Translations under genes and position numbers: made by a program | Shown here: piece by piece, positions 1 to 9,343 of the stretch | How the letters are laid out: every line of letters begins with the position of its first letter | Position numbering within the stretch: the stretch's first letter is position 1 | Notes under the pieces: generated by a model | Seen by the model: the letters and a program-made list of their open reading frames with translations, nothing else | What the model was told of the DNA's origin: nothing | Databases searched by the model: none | Assembly: GCF_943193065.1 (NCBI RefSeq) | Contig: NZ_CALPCS010000006.1 | Span: forward strand, 44,157-108,156 | From: Veillonella agrestimuris | GTDB taxonomy: Bacteria > Bacillota > Negativicutes > Veillonellales > Veillonellaceae | Direction: 5' to 3' | Length of the DNA stretch: 64,000 nucleotides

Positions 1-52
1 CCCTCTCACATAATACTTTAAATATACAAAATTATTATATATTAGCATACAT

Positions 53-412
53 TTACACTAAAGACGGACCGTATTTATTATCACCTTGTTGAGTAGGTTT
101 GAGCATTAAATACAAAAGATATAAAGTGCCTACAATAGGAATCAATTGAATAAAATACCAAGCACCACTTTTATTTAGATCATGTAAACGTCTTACTGTG
201 ACAGCAATACTAGGCACTAAAAATACATAAGAAATTGAATTGAGAACGCGATCAGGCAAATCCATCATACCCAATACTAGACCTGCTATAGCCATAAATA
301 TAATATAAAATAAAACAAAAGACCAATATTCTTTACGGCTAGCACGACCTTTAAAAACGAAGAATTTATTCATAGCATTTACAAAATGGCCCCACATACT
401 TAATTCATTCAT
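53..412 (-). CDS. DUF805 family small membrane protein
   Basis: 119-residue inner-membrane protein of unknown function. It has an aromatic N-terminus (FxFKGRASRKEYW-like), then two or three hydrophobic segments with the RRLHDLNKSG motif typical of DUF805 between them. I place the start at 412, not at an upstream ATG at 451, because AAGGAG lies 7 bases before the ATG at 412. It is transcribed leftward, downstream of the jag operon but separated from it by a terminator at 511-553, so it probably has its own promoter. No specific role can be inferred. Confidence 0.8.
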   Translation of the reverse strand: MNELSMWGHFVNAMNKFFVFKGRASRKEYWSFVLFYIIFMAIAGLVLGMMDLPDRVLNSISYVFLVPSIAVTVRRLHDLNKSGAWYFIQLIPIVGTLYLLYLMLKPTQQGDNKYGPSLV

Positions 413-510
413 GTTATAACTCCTTTTAATAACTCTTTTACACAAAAACATATGTTATAGAATATCATAAAGATAGCACATAGTATAGTAAAAATCTTAC
501 TTAATAAAAC

Positions 511-553
511 AAAAAACTCTTCCCCATCATACCAAGATAGGGAAGAGTTTTTG
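511..553 (-). terminator. Terminator of the rpmH-jag operon
   Basis: A 13-bp perfect inverted repeat (512-524 with 540-552, AAAAACTCTTCCC and its complement) has a 15-base loop and A/T tracts on both sides, so it could work in both directions. It sits 49 bases beyond the end of jag, the last gene of the leftward origin operon. Confidence 0.8.
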
Positions 554-601
554 TTATATTTAATTACTAGTAAATGATAGTAACAATATGTGGATTCTAT
601 G

Positions 602-1453
602 TTATTTCTTATAATGAATCACTACATAGCGGAATGGTTCTTCACCGGCGCTGCTCGTTTCAATATGTGCATCCCCTTGTAAAGCGCTATGAATGATTTT
701 GCGTTCAAATGCATTCATCGGTTCGAGGGATACTTTTTGACGATTTCGTTTTACTTTAGCAGCCAATCGTTTCGCCAAGTTAACGAGCGTTTCTTCTCGG
801 CGGGATCTGTAGTTTTCTACATCTACTACGATGTGGCAATGGCCAGATACTTCTTTATGGGCTACCAAATTCGTTAAATATTGAATGGCATCTAGTGTTT
901 GACCGTGTTTACCGATCAAAATACCAAGATTTTCACCGTGAACTTGGAAGGTAATTTTATCTTTCGTCATCATTTTTTCGATGAGCACAGACAAACCCAT
1001 TTGTTTGAACATATCATCCAAGAATTGTTTACCTTTTTGAGCAATTAATTCTTGTGTTTCTTTTGAAAGTTCTTCTTTCTCTTTTTTACGGCTTTCACCA
1101 AAAGAGCTGCTATGAGTAGCATCATTAGCGTTGTTAGCAGTATCTGTAGAAGCTGTAGCCTCTATATCAGCTACACCCTTTGCTGTTTCGCTATCTACTG
1201 TAGCCACTGGAGAAGAGGAGACAGCGTCAGATCGTTCTTCTATAGCTGCTCGTTCTGTAGTGGTAACATTAGCTTTCACAGATGTAAAAAACAAGCGAAC
1301 CACTGCTGGTTTACGACCGATACCAAGAAAACCACTGGATGGTTTTTCAATGACTTCTGTTTCTACTAGTTCGTGTCCATCTATAGCTAACTCAGCTACA
1401 CCTTTAGCAATGGCTTCTTCAATAGTTTTAGCAGATACATCGATAAATTCCAT
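602..1453 (-). CDS. jag: Jag/KhpB RNA-binding protein
   Basis: 283-residue cytoplasmic RNA-binding protein of the Jag (SpoIIIJ-associated, KhpB) family, linked in other bacteria to cell division and envelope synthesis. Domains seen: an N-terminal Jag_N domain (about 1-50), a variable Ala/Thr/Ser/Glu-rich linker (about 70-130), a KH domain with the GKHG loop (about 175-180), and a C-terminal R3H domain containing RKIIH. The start has AGGAGG 4 bases upstream. It lies directly after yidC, the classic yidC-jag pairing of Firmicutes. Confidence 0.93.
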   Translation of the reverse strand: MEFIDVSAKTIEEAIAKGVAELAIDGHELVETEVIEKPSSGFLGIGRKPAVVRLFFTSVKANVTTTERAAIEERSDAVSSSPVATVDSETAKGVADIEATASTDTANNANDATHSSSFGESRKKEKEELSKETQELIAQKGKQFLDDMFKQMGLSVLIEKMMTKDKITFQVHGENLGILIGKHGQTLDAIQYLTNLVAHKEVSGHCHIVVDVENYRSRREETLVNLAKRLAAKVKRNRQKVSLEPMNAFERKIIHSALQGDAHIETSSAGEEPFRYVVIHYKK

Positions 1454-1461
1454 AGTGCCTC

Positions 1462-2130
1462 CTATTTATTAGCTTCTAAGCTTTTGTAAATGAAGTGCTG
1501 TTGCACAAATTGGAACACATTAGAGACTACCCAGTAGATAACGAGGCCTGCTGGGAAGTTAAGAGAAATATAACCAATGAAAAGTGGCATAAACCACATC
1601 ATAATTTTTTGTTGGCTCGCCGCAGCGCCAGTAGCACCTTGTGATGTTTGGCGGGACATCATCCACGTAGATACGGCACTAAGAACCGGTAAAATGTAGT
1701 ATGGGTCCGTTTCGCCAAGGCTTGGTAACCATAAGAATTGTACGTACGCTGGATTGTACGGATAATCTTGTAAAGCCCAAAAAATGGCAATCAAGAATGG
1801 CATTTGCACCAATAATGGCAAGCAACCAGCCAATGGGTTTACACCCATTTCACGGTACATTTTAGCCACTTCTTGTTGCATTCGTTGAGGATCATTTTTG
1901 TACTTTTCTTGAAGAGCCTGCATACGTGGTTGCAATTCTTGCATGGCTTTCATAGATTTAATTTGTTTTACTGTTAAAGGTGCCAAAATTGCTTTAATGA
2001 CAAGAGTCAACAAAATGATGGCAATGCCGTAACTTGGGAATCCTATCATTTCTGTAAATTGGAATGCGTACGTCAACAATGTACGCATAAATTCAATGAT
2101 AGGGTTAAACATAGACGATAAAAATTCCAT
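1462..2130 (-). CDS. yidC: YidC/SpoIIIJ membrane protein insertase
   Basis: Insertase that folds membrane proteins into the inner membrane with or without SecYEG. The 222-residue protein has the compact Gram-positive form without the large periplasmic domain. It shows a hydrophobic N-terminus, a cytoplasmic charged hairpin (KQIKSMKAMQELQPRM), and the following YidC helices including PLLVQMPFLIAIFWAL. The start at 2130 is set by AGGAGG with the spacer CACT, the same ribosome site as jag; an upstream in-frame ATG at 2205 has no such site. It sits between yidD and jag. Confidence 0.94.
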   Translation of the reverse strand: MEFLSSMFNPIIEFMRTLLTYAFQFTEMIGFPSYGIAIILLTLVIKAILAPLTVKQIKSMKAMQELQPRMQALQEKYKNDPQRMQQEVAKMYREMGVNPLAGCLPLLVQMPFLIAIFWALQDYPYNPAYVQFLWLPSLGETDPYYILPVLSAVSTWMMSRQTSQGATGAAASQQKIMMWFMPLFIGYISLNFPAGLVIYWVVSNVFQFVQQHFIYKSLEANK

Positions 2131-2295
2131 AGTGCCTCCTAAACATGCAGGTTCGCTTCGAAACCTTTGCGTATCTATATCGTTATGGTATGGTCTATAT
2201 TTCATCCATACAGATACTTCGGTATTTCCAAATCTGTGCTAATTATACGAAAGTTCCTACTCATCAACACTTCATAGTGCTTATGAAAAAATGAG

Positions 2296-2517
2296 TTACG
2301 GAACAGGATCATAGCCACCTTTGTGAAAAGGGTGGCAACGCAAGATCCGTTTCAAACCTAACCAGCTACCTTTAAAAGGTCCGTATTTGTCGATAGCCTG
2401 CAGAGTATATGTGGAACAAGTTGGGTAGTATCGGCAACACCCCGGTTTTGCTGGTGATATGGCCACTTGGTAAAACCGTATGAAGAGATGTAAAAGTCGT
2501 TGTAATACTGTTGTCAT
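2296..2517 (-). CDS. yidD: YidD membrane protein insertion efficiency factor
   Basis: 73-residue small peripheral membrane protein that aids YidC-dependent insertion. The family signature is plain: an N-terminal amphipathic stretch, then [19 protein letters not shown] with the conserved cysteines, then the [17 protein letters not shown] end. The start at 2517 is preceded by GGAAG; the longer reading from 2610 would add 31 residues unlike the family. It lies between rnpA and yidC in the usual order. Confidence 0.93.
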   Translation of the reverse strand: MTTVLQRLLHLFIRFYQVAISPAKPGCCRYYPTCSTYTLQAIDKYGPFKGSWLGLKRILRCHPFHKGGYDPVP

Positions 2518-2628
2518 AGTGCTTCCTTTCACCGTAATTCTAGCCCATGTATATGCCAGAAAACTACGTATATACAAGAATAGGACCACCGCGCGGTACA
2601 ATTGCCACACATATGGTCCTACATAGGA

Positions 2629-2976
2629 TTATACTAAGAGCTTGCTTTTACGCAATAAGTACAGTATTTCCTTTTCCGCTCGTTCATAGGTTGCGTCCTT
2701 CATAGGGCCACGTCCAACTATAACAATGTGATAGCCTTCGCGAATTTCATGTTGATGCAATCGATACACTTCTTTCATCAACCGGCGTGCTCTGTTTCGA
2801 TCCACAGCACCGCCTATTTTTTTACCCGTCACAAATCCAATACGGGTCTTTTCTTTCGCTACAGGCATACGGTAGATAACACATAAGCGACCTACTTCGT
2901 ATTTACCATGCTTATACACAAGGCGATATTCATTGTTGTTGATGATGCGTCTTGTTTTTCGTAAGCGGTAATCCAT
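2629..2976 (-). CDS. rnpA: Ribonuclease P protein component
   Basis: 115-residue protein subunit of RNase P, which binds the catalytic RNA and removes tRNA 5' leaders. The RNR motif region is visible (AVDRNRARRLMKEVYR, about residues 55-70) within a basic protein of normal length. It begins 77 bases after rpmH, separated by a hairpin at 3001-3027. The ribosome site upstream of the start is weak (GGAC-like), consistent with lower expression than rpmH. Confidence 0.94.
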   Translation of the reverse strand: MDYRLRKTRRIINNNEYRLVYKHGKYEVGRLCVIYRMPVAKEKTRIGFVTGKKIGGAVDRNRARRLMKEVYRLHQHEIREGYHIVIVGRGPMKDATYERAEKEILYLLRKSKLLV

Positions 2977-3000
2977 TGTCGTCCGATTCCTATAGAACAG

Positions 3001-3027
3001 AAAAACTTGGCAAGAGCGCCAAGTTTT
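3001..3027 (-). terminator. Hairpin between rpmH and rnpA (partial terminator)
   Basis: A 10-bp perfect stem (3002-3011 with 3018-3027) with a 6-base loop is followed by TTTTT on the minus strand. It lies between rpmH and rnpA and could terminate part of the rpmH transcript or act as an RNA processing site. The assignment is from structure only. Confidence 0.55.
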
Positions 3028-3052
3028 CTCAAAAGCTCTTGTGAGCTATATA

Positions 3053-3187
3053 TTATGCAGACAAACGTTTTCTGCCTTTAGCACGTCTTCTTTTTAATAC
3101 GAGACGGCCACCGATAGTTTTCATACGTTCACGGAAACCATGAGTACGTTTTCTCCAAAGCGTATTTGGTTGATAAGTACGTTTCAT
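3053..3187 (-). CDS. rpmH: 50S ribosomal protein L34
   Basis: 44-codon gene for ribosomal protein L34. It begins MKRTYQPN and ends in the basic [12 protein letters not shown] tail, which is diagnostic. AGGAGG lies 7-8 bases upstream of the ATG at 3187. It is the first gene of the leftward rpmH-rnpA-yidD-yidC-jag operon, reading away from the origin region next to dnaA. Confidence 0.96.
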   Translation of the reverse strand: MKRTYQPNTLWRKRTHGFRERMKTIGGRLVLKRRRAKGRKRLSA

Positions 3188-3398
3188 TAGTAAAACACCT
3201 CCTCGTTCATTTTTTTGTTTTACTTATACCATAACAGGCTAATTATATGGTTAAAAACTAAATCTGTCAATAAATATCGTTAAAATAAGACCAATAGATT
3301 CGTAAAAATAATATGGTATGACCAATCCAATATGGTCTATCAAAAAAAATATGGTCTCTAAAAAATAATGTGCTCACGATCTAATGCGATGATCATAG

Positions 3399-3689
3399 TT
3401 ATCCACAGACAATGTGACAATTCTATCATTTTTTGGTAAAATTGATGTACTATTTCAAGAAAATTGCCATGATTACCTTTGAAAAAGGGGATAACTAATA
3501 AAAGTTATCCACATTTTTATTATTTTCCCTATTCACAAGAGTAAATCATATAATAACTGAACTTTTACATATTGAGAAACAAGTTATTCACAACTTATAC
3601 ACAGTTATTTCACAGTTATTCACATTATATTTGGCAATTATCTACAATTTACCCACAAATTACGCCAGTTTTTATAAAAGTTATGCACA
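3399..3689 (+). other. oriC: oriC upstream DnaA-box cluster
   Basis: The 513-base gap between rpmH and dnaA holds at least eight DnaA-box-like nonamers on the plus strand: TTATCCACA at 3399 and 3505, TTATTCACA at 3584 and 3616, TTATACACA at 3595, TTATCTACA at 3638, TTACCCACA at 3649 and TTATGCACA at 3681. The last six are packed into about 105 bases just before dnaA, a pattern known to serve both origin function and dnaA autoregulation. Sequence around the boxes is AT-rich. Origin activity is inferred from this pattern and gene order. Confidence 0.85.
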
Positions 3690-3700
3690 AGGGGTCTATA

Positions 3701-5266
3701 ATGTCATCGAATGCTAATGATTTAAATACCATATGGGAAGATATATTAAAAGAAGCCCATAAATTTATGCCTACAGTTCTCTTTAAGCGCGTTAGTAGTT
3801 CTATTATTCCTATGGATATCGATCATAATTCTATCCATATTGGCGTGCTACAAAGTTATATGAAAGACGTCATCGAATCCCAACCAGTCGTGAGTCGCCC
3901 TTTACAAGAAGCTATCACAAAGGCTACAGGATCTCCAAAATCTATCGTCGTTATCGACTTGTCTGCAGATGAGGAAGAACAAAGTGAACCAGCTAATTCC
4001 ACAGATAACATGCCTCATCAAGAAGAGCTGTATACGCCATCTTATAACGAATCAGTGTTCATCGACCGCCCCCAAGTAGATCCTCAACCCATGGTTAGTG
4101 ACTTAGGAATTTTAGGAGACGAGCCTGTACGCATTCCCGATGAACCGATGATACCGCCAGTAAAACAAACACCATCAACTACACATTTTCAATCAACAGA
4201 TACGATAATTGACTTGTCAGCATCAAATTTAAATCCAGCTTTCCGTTTTGATAACTATATTGCAGGTAATGCCAACCGTGTCCCTTTTGGCGCTGCTCAA
4301 GCTGTAGCAGAACGTCCTGGTATCATCTATAATCCACTATTTATTTACGGACCATCTGGTCTCGGTAAAACCCATTTGATGCACGCCATTGGGAATGCCA
4401 TTTCTGAATCACAACCGAATCTAAAAATCATGAGTATTACCAGCGAAAATTTTATGAACCTCTTTGTTGAATCCATCAAAAAAGGGCAAGGCGAAATGTT
4501 CAGAAATACATTCCGTAACATTGATGTATTAATGATCGACGATATTCAATTCTTAGATAACAAACAAGGGACAAAAACAGAATTCTTTAATACCTTCAAT
4601 GAATTATTTAATAAAGGAAAACAAATCGTTCTCACATCAGATACACTACCTAACGATATGGATCAATTCGAAGATCGCATTCGCTCTCGCTTCCAAGCTG
4701 GCTTTGTAGTTACTATGGAACATCCTGATATAGAAACGCGCATGGCTATTTTAAAAGCCTTAATAGAGCGAGAAAATATAAAAGGTAATATCCTCAATAT
4801 TAATAACGATGCTATTCATTACACAGCCCTTCAATTTGATGAAAATATCCGCAAATTACAAGGTGCTTTCACCCGATTAATTTCTACTGCCTCTATGGAG
4901 CGCAGAACAGAGCCTATCGATTTGGAATACGCCAAGACTACGCTGTCTCCGCTCATTACGACGGAACGCGTTACTTATGTAGACATAGAAACAATTCAAA
5001 ACTATGTGAGCAACTATTTCAACATCAAAAAACAAGACTTACTTGGTAAAAAACGAAAAGCCGAATTCGCTTTCCCTCGCCAAGTGGCCATGTACTTGTG
5101 CCGGGACATTATGAATGAAAGTTATCCAGAAATCGCGAAAGCTTTCTCTAGGGATCACACAACTATACTTCACGCATACGATAAAATTACGAAGGAAATC
5201 GAAAAAAATCCAGAAGTGAAAGAATTAATTCGTAAAATTAAATTAGAATTGTCCACTGGTAATTGA
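3701..5266 (+). CDS. dnaA: Chromosomal replication initiator DnaA
   Basis: 521-residue AAA+ initiator that binds DnaA boxes and melts oriC. It shows N-terminal domain I (about 1-85), a long acidic and proline-containing linker (domain II, about 90-180), the AAA+ core with Walker A GPSGLGKTH and Walker B LMIDDIQF, and domain IV with the box-binding signature RDHTTILHAYDKI. The start at 3701 follows AAGGGG; an upstream in-frame ATG would run through the DnaA-box cluster and is not credible. It is flanked by DnaA boxes on both sides. Confidence 0.97.
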   Translation: MSSNANDLNTIWEDILKEAHKFMPTVLFKRVSSSIIPMDIDHNSIHIGVLQSYMKDVIESQPVVSRPLQEAITKATGSPKSIVVIDLSADEEEQSEPANSTDNMPHQEELYTPSYNESVFIDRPQVDPQPMVSDLGILGDEPVRIPDEPMIPPVKQTPSTTHFQSTDTIIDLSASNLNPAFRFDNYIAGNANRVPFGAAQAVAERPGIIYNPLFIYGPSGLGKTHLMHAIGNAISESQPNLKIMSITSENFMNLFVESIKKGQGEMFRNTFRNIDVLMIDDIQFLDNKQGTKTEFFNTFNELFNKGKQIVLTSDTLPNDMDQFEDRIRSRFQAGFVVTMEHPDIETRMAILKALIERENIKGNILNINNDAIHYTALQFDENIRKLQGAFTRLISTASMERRTEPIDLEYAKTTLSPLITTERVTYVDIETIQNYVSNYFNIKKQDLLGKKRKAEFAFPRQVAMYLCRDIMNESYPEIAKAFSRDHTTILHAYDKITKEIEKNPEVKELIRKIKLELSTGN

Positions 5267-5308
5267 TTATCTATGATGAAAACTCTTAACTATCCCTTAT
5301 ACAGTACA

Positions 5309-5420
5309 TGTGGATAACTATGTGGATAGATTGTGTATAATTTTGTGGATACATATAAGTATCTCATTTTCTGTGATTATGTGGATAACTAGGTACAATG
5401 AGACCACAGGTTTATACACA
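5309..5420. other. oriC: oriC downstream DnaA-box cluster
   Basis: The dnaA-dnaN gap (5267-5686, 420 bases) opens with boxes mostly in the opposite orientation: TGTGGATAA at 5309 and 5380, TGTGGATAG at 5321, TGTGTATAA at 5332, TGTGGATAC at 5344, plus TTATACACA at 5412. With the upstream cluster this gives a bipartite origin around dnaA, as in Bacillus. The following 5421-5680 is very AT-rich, includes an ACTA/CTA triplet run at 5477-5500 that could be a DnaA-trio-like element, and is the likely unwinding region. Confidence 0.8.
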
Positions 5421-5535
5421 GGCCATGCACCACGCTATGACAATAACAAAAAGGCTTTTACACACATGCACAAGCCCTATTACTAAAACTACTAAAATTA
5501 CAAAACAATCAAAACCAACATTAGTAAACAGATCT

Positions 5536-5620
5536 ATCGTTGATTATCTATAGAGCATCTACATAATTTCAAATTAACTATTTACAAACAAGAATATGAT
5601 GAACATATAAAATCAACGAT
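5536..5620. repeat. Inverted repeat in the origin unwinding region
   Basis: ATCGTTGAT at 5536-5544 and its exact complement ATCAACGAT at 5612-5620 lie 67 bases apart, and each is followed on the plus strand by TATCTA. They sit in the AT-rich dnaA-dnaN gap. They could be paired sites for an origin-binding regulator or for a dnaN promoter regulator; no family is recognised. Confidence 0.4.
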
Positions 5621-5686
5621 TATCTAATATAGCTATTAATAACAAGATAATGTAAAACATATCAAATCAATAATAAGGAGATTACA

Positions 5687-6808
5687 ATGAATATTAAATT
5701 CCCAAAAGCCAACCTCCAAAAAGCAATCAATGTATTACAAAAAGTATCTCAAAATAAAACGAGTTCTAATTTGCCTGGCGCTATTTATATGACCACAAAA
5801 AACAATCAAGTTGAATTACAAGGTAACGACTTTGAACTAGGCATTAAACTCACAATTGATGCAGACATTTTAGAACCAGGTACACTCGTTGTGGCATCTC
5901 GTTACTTTCAAGAATTGATTCGTAAATTGCCAGGCGACACCATCCAATTAAATAAATCAGAAGATGAAAATACTTTAAAAATCACATCTGGTTCATCTGA
6001 ATTTAAATTAGTTACTCTTCACCCTGATGATTTCTCTTTAGTCGAACAAATTCATGACCAAGATCATTTACTCATCGATAGTCAAGCTATGAAAGAGTTA
6101 ATCGATTTAACAAACTATGCTGCTGCTAGCGACGAAGACCGTCCTGTATTTGCCGGTGCTCTTCTCGAAATTAAAGATGCTAACGACAAAGAAGTAACTA
6201 TGGTAGCTACCGATACGCATCGAATGGCTGTTAAAAAAGTCCAAATCGATGAACCTGCTACATCTCCTATGCGCATTATCATTCCAACGAAAACATTAGC
6301 CGAAGTGTCTCGTTTATTGCCAACAGACAATCCGTCTATGATTAAAATCATTTGGAATCGCAACCAAATCGTATTTATCTTTGAATCTATTTATATTATT
6401 TCTCGATTGATTGAAGGCACATACCCTGAATACGAAAAAGTAATTCCTTCTCAATTTGACTCTAGCGCTGTCATTGATCGCCGTGAATTTGCTGGCGCCG
6501 TAGACCGCGTATCGCTCTTAGCGAAAGACATGAGTTACAACGTCATCCGCTATGACTGGTCTCCAGAAAACGTAACCTTGTCTAGCCAAAATGCAGAAAT
6601 TGGCATGGCTAAAGAAGACATTGCTGTAGAATTTAAAGGCACACCGTTTACGATTTCTTTCAACGGTCGCTATATTTCAGATATCCTTCGCCACAGTTCT
6701 GGTGAAAGCATTCACTTATATTTGAAACAAAATGGTCCTGTTGTAATCCGCCAAGATAACAACGCCAATTATACTTATGTAGTAACGCCAGTGCGTACTA
6801 ATAACTAA
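5687..6808 (+). CDS. dnaN: DNA polymerase III beta subunit (sliding clamp)
   Basis: 373-residue ring clamp that tethers the replicative polymerase and recruits other DNA enzymes. Length and three-domain organisation fit. Recognisable segments include the N-terminal KANLQKAINVLQKVSQ and the C-terminal hydrophobic-pocket strand ending YVVTPVRTNN. AAGGAG lies 8 bases before the ATG. It follows dnaA across the origin gap. The 206 bases after it (6809-7014) are AT-rich, with no gene or clear terminator. Confidence 0.97.
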   Translation: MNIKFPKANLQKAINVLQKVSQNKTSSNLPGAIYMTTKNNQVELQGNDFELGIKLTIDADILEPGTLVVASRYFQELIRKLPGDTIQLNKSEDENTLKITSGSSEFKLVTLHPDDFSLVEQIHDQDHLLIDSQAMKELIDLTNYAAASDEDRPVFAGALLEIKDANDKEVTMVATDTHRMAVKKVQIDEPATSPMRIIIPTKTLAEVSRLLPTDNPSMIKIIWNRNQIVFIFESIYIISRLIEGTYPEYEKVIPSQFDSSAVIDRREFAGAVDRVSLLAKDMSYNVIRYDWSPENVTLSSQNAEIGMAKEDIAVEFKGTPFTISFNGRYISDILRHSSGESIHLYLKQNGPVVIRQDNNANYTYVVTPVRTNN

Positions 6809-7014
6809 TACATGACTTAATATTAGTTATTCGTTGAGTTATTTATATTAATGTTAATAGTAATAACTCGTTTTTATAAGTTGTGTATGTATCAATGTAG
6901 TCGATATGAATAAATATTAGTTTTATTTATGTATATTTAATTATTATTTATACATATACTATGAGTAGTACATCCCATGGATATAATTTTAAAATATCCA
7001 TTCCAGGAGGACAT

Positions 7015-7251
7015 ATGGAAAAAGACGTACAACTTGTTGTAATTCACACCGAGTATATCCAAATCGATCAATTATTGAAATTGGAAGGTGTTATCGAAAC
7101 AGGTGGACAAATTAAATCACTCATTGACGATAAAGTGTTATTCTTAAATGGTCAATTAGTGACAGAAAAACGAAAAAAATGTTATCCCAAAGATATCATT
7201 TCTATAGATGGATTAGATGTAGATTTTGTGATTACCTCAGAGGAGGAATAA
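7015..7251 (+). CDS. yaaA: S4-domain RNA-binding protein YaaA
   Basis: 78-residue S4-like protein of the YaaA family found between dnaN and recF in many Firmicutes, thought to bind RNA. The S4 fold is visible in the pattern IQIDQLLKLEGVIETGGQIKSLI followed by a VxLNG turn and a basic segment. I start at 7015 because AGGAGG lies 5 bases upstream; an earlier in-frame ATG at 6961 has no site. The recF start follows after 3 bases, so they are co-transcribed. Confidence 0.88.
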   Translation: MEKDVQLVVIHTEYIQIDQLLKLEGVIETGGQIKSLIDDKVLFLNGQLVTEKRKKCYPKDIISIDGLDVDFVITSEEE

Positions 7252-7254
7252 TCG

Positions 7255-8355
7255 GTGAGAATTAACTCACTGCAACTATTTCAGTTTCGCAATTACGAGC
7301 ATTTAGATTTATTACTGGATTCGGATATTGTCGTCCTCTATGGATCCAATGGGGCTGGTAAAACAAATATATTAGAGTCTATTTACGTAGGTACCATTGG
7401 TAAAAGCCATCGCACCAGCGATATATCAGATATGTTGTTATTTAATGCTAATGAAGCGGGCATTGTGATGAACTTTGAAAAGAAAGAGACACCGCAAAAG
7501 GTAAATATTAAATTATTCCGCCAAGGGCCGAAAGATATTCGCTTAAACGATACGAAATTATCCCAAAAAGAATTGATTGGCACATTAAATACAGTCATAT
7601 TTTGTCCAGAAGATTTGCAGCTCATTAAAGGTAGCCCTTCTGGACGGCGCCGGTTCCTCGATATGGAAATATCCCAAACAAGTGCTACTTATTATCATCA
7701 ATTGTTGCAATATAATCGATTATTGCAGCAGCGCAATACATTGCTAAAAGAATACCGAGGCAAACAACATATTCCCCTTGCAGAATGGGATATACAGATT
7801 GCTGATATAGCTTCCTTTATCGTAAAAAAACGGTTAGAAAGTTTGAAGAAAATTAATTTGCTTATCGATTTGATGAATCGCAAATTGACAGGTGGATTAG
7901 AAAATCTCACTATTGGTTATGAACAACCTTACGGTGAAGACGGCGATATGGTATACACCAAAGAAGCATTTTACGACTTGTTGCAACAACATTTGACTCA
8001 AGATCGACATCGCATGACTACTAGCGTAGGACCACATCGTGATGATTTACGGTTTTTCTCGGATTCTATTGATTTAAAAAAATACGGTTCTCAAGGGCAA
8101 CAACGGACTGCTGTACTTTCACTAAAATTAAGTGAATTGGAATTTATTAAATCTGAAGTAGGCGAATATCCTGTATTGTTATTAGATGATGTACTAAGCG
8201 AGCTCGACGAATCGCGGAGAACGAATTTATTGCAGTTCATTCACAAACGGATTCAAACGGTCATTACCACCACAGATATCCATGATTTTAAAAATTTACC
8301 AGGGGTTCAATTGATTCATTGTAAAGAAGGACAGATCCATTATGGAAAGCCTTGA
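7255..8355 (+). CDS. recF: RecF recombination mediator ATPase
   Basis: 366-residue SMC-like ATPase that loads RecA on gapped DNA together with RecOR. It has Walker A GSNGAGKTN (about 30-38), the signature SQGQQRTAV and Walker B VLLLDDVLSELD. It uses a GTG start with AGGAGG overlapping the end of yaaA. Its last 14 bases overlap the next gene, indicating translational coupling. Confidence 0.95.
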   Translation: MRINSLQLFQFRNYEHLDLLLDSDIVVLYGSNGAGKTNILESIYVGTIGKSHRTSDISDMLLFNANEAGIVMNFEKKETPQKVNIKLFRQGPKDIRLNDTKLSQKELIGTLNTVIFCPEDLQLIKGSPSGRRRFLDMEISQTSATYYHQLLQYNRLLQQRNTLLKEYRGKQHIPLAEWDIQIADIASFIVKKRLESLKKINLLIDLMNRKLTGGLENLTIGYEQPYGEDGDMVYTKEAFYDLLQQHLTQDRHRMTTSVGPHRDDLRFFSDSIDLKKYGSQGQQRTAVLSLKLSELEFIKSEVGEYPVLLLDDVLSELDESRRTNLLQFIHKRIQTVITTTDIHDFKNLPGVQLIHCKEGQIHYGKP

Positions 8356-9298
8356 TCTATTACTAGGAAAAGGCCTACAGAAGTTAGGCATTTTAGAACA
8401 ATTTAAATTGAATACCATTGTTCATCACTGGAAAGATGTAGTTGGTCCTATTATTGCGTCTCATACGAGAATTATTGATATTAAGCCTCCCCGCATCGTC
8501 ATCAGTGCTGATACATCGCAGTGGATGCAAGAAATTAAGATGAACGAAAAGCGCATCATCAAACATATTAATGATTATTATAAGTCCGATGTAATTACAG
8601 AGATGCGCCTTATTATGCAGCGCCAAAGTTATATCAAGCAAGATGAGGAAAAGCCTTTAATTTTAGAAAAAGAAATCAAAAGCCGAGATTATATTCAGTC
8701 CAATAAAATCGTCTTAACCGATGACGATGTAGATCGCATCGATAGTATAGTAAATAAAACAAATAATGAAGAATTAAAAGAAGCATTTCGGAAATTGCTC
8801 ATTAGTCGTTGGAAAAAAGAAATCCATTTGGAACAGCAAGGCTTTCAGCGATGTGAGCGGTGTCATGTGTTAATGGATAGGAACAATCAGTATTGCGTGT
8901 CTTGCGAATACGATTTGTACAGAGAAAAAATCAATGGCATTAAGACCTTCATTCGCAATTATCCGTACTGCAAATATGGGGACTGCAAGCCTCATATAAA
9001 TTGTACATTTACTGAATTTTCTACGGCTATGAGGGAATTAATTTATTTCTACTTAGATAAGATTTATAAAGGATCGACGAGCCGGAACCATATGTATATG
9101 GCGGCTATGTTAATTACCCATAAAAAGCCTGATGAATTGACAGATCAACATGTGATTAATTTATGTAACAAATATCGGTCTAAATTTTTGGATGAAGAAA
9201 AGCAAAAGGAATTACAGGCTCTGCGAGGTATTAACGAATGGGAAGCGATTAATGAATCTAATAATAGCTCTGAATTTCAAGATAATAGTAAATCATAG
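8342..9298 (+). CDS. DciA-like (DUF721) protein with C-terminal zinc ribbon
   Basis: 318-residue protein. The first about 95 residues match the DUF721/DciA family, which in bacteria lacking DnaC helps load the replicative helicase. After a linker there is a CxxC-(12 residues)-CxxC cluster (CERC and CVSC, about residues 171-190) that should bind zinc, then a helical tail. The gene overlaps recF by 14 bases and lies at the origin, which fits a replication role. The zinc-ribbon extension makes it longer than a typical DUF721 protein; its role is unknown. Confidence 0.75.
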   Translation: MESLDLLLGKGLQKLGILEQFKLNTIVHHWKDVVGPIIASHTRIIDIKPPRIVISADTSQWMQEIKMNEKRIIKHINDYYKSDVITEMRLIMQRQSYIKQDEEKPLILEKEIKSRDYIQSNKIVLTDDDVDRIDSIVNKTNNEELKEAFRKLLISRWKKEIHLEQQGFQRCERCHVLMDRNNQYCVSCEYDLYREKINGIKTFIRNYPYCKYGDCKPHINCTFTEFSTAMRELIYFYLDKIYKGSTSRNHMYMAAMLITHKKPDELTDQHVINLCNKYRSKFLDEEKQKELQALRGINEWEAINESNNSSEFQDNSKS

Positions 9299-9343
9299 AT
9301 TATAATAGTATTCTGTTATAGAGCTTTTACAATAAGAGGTTAT

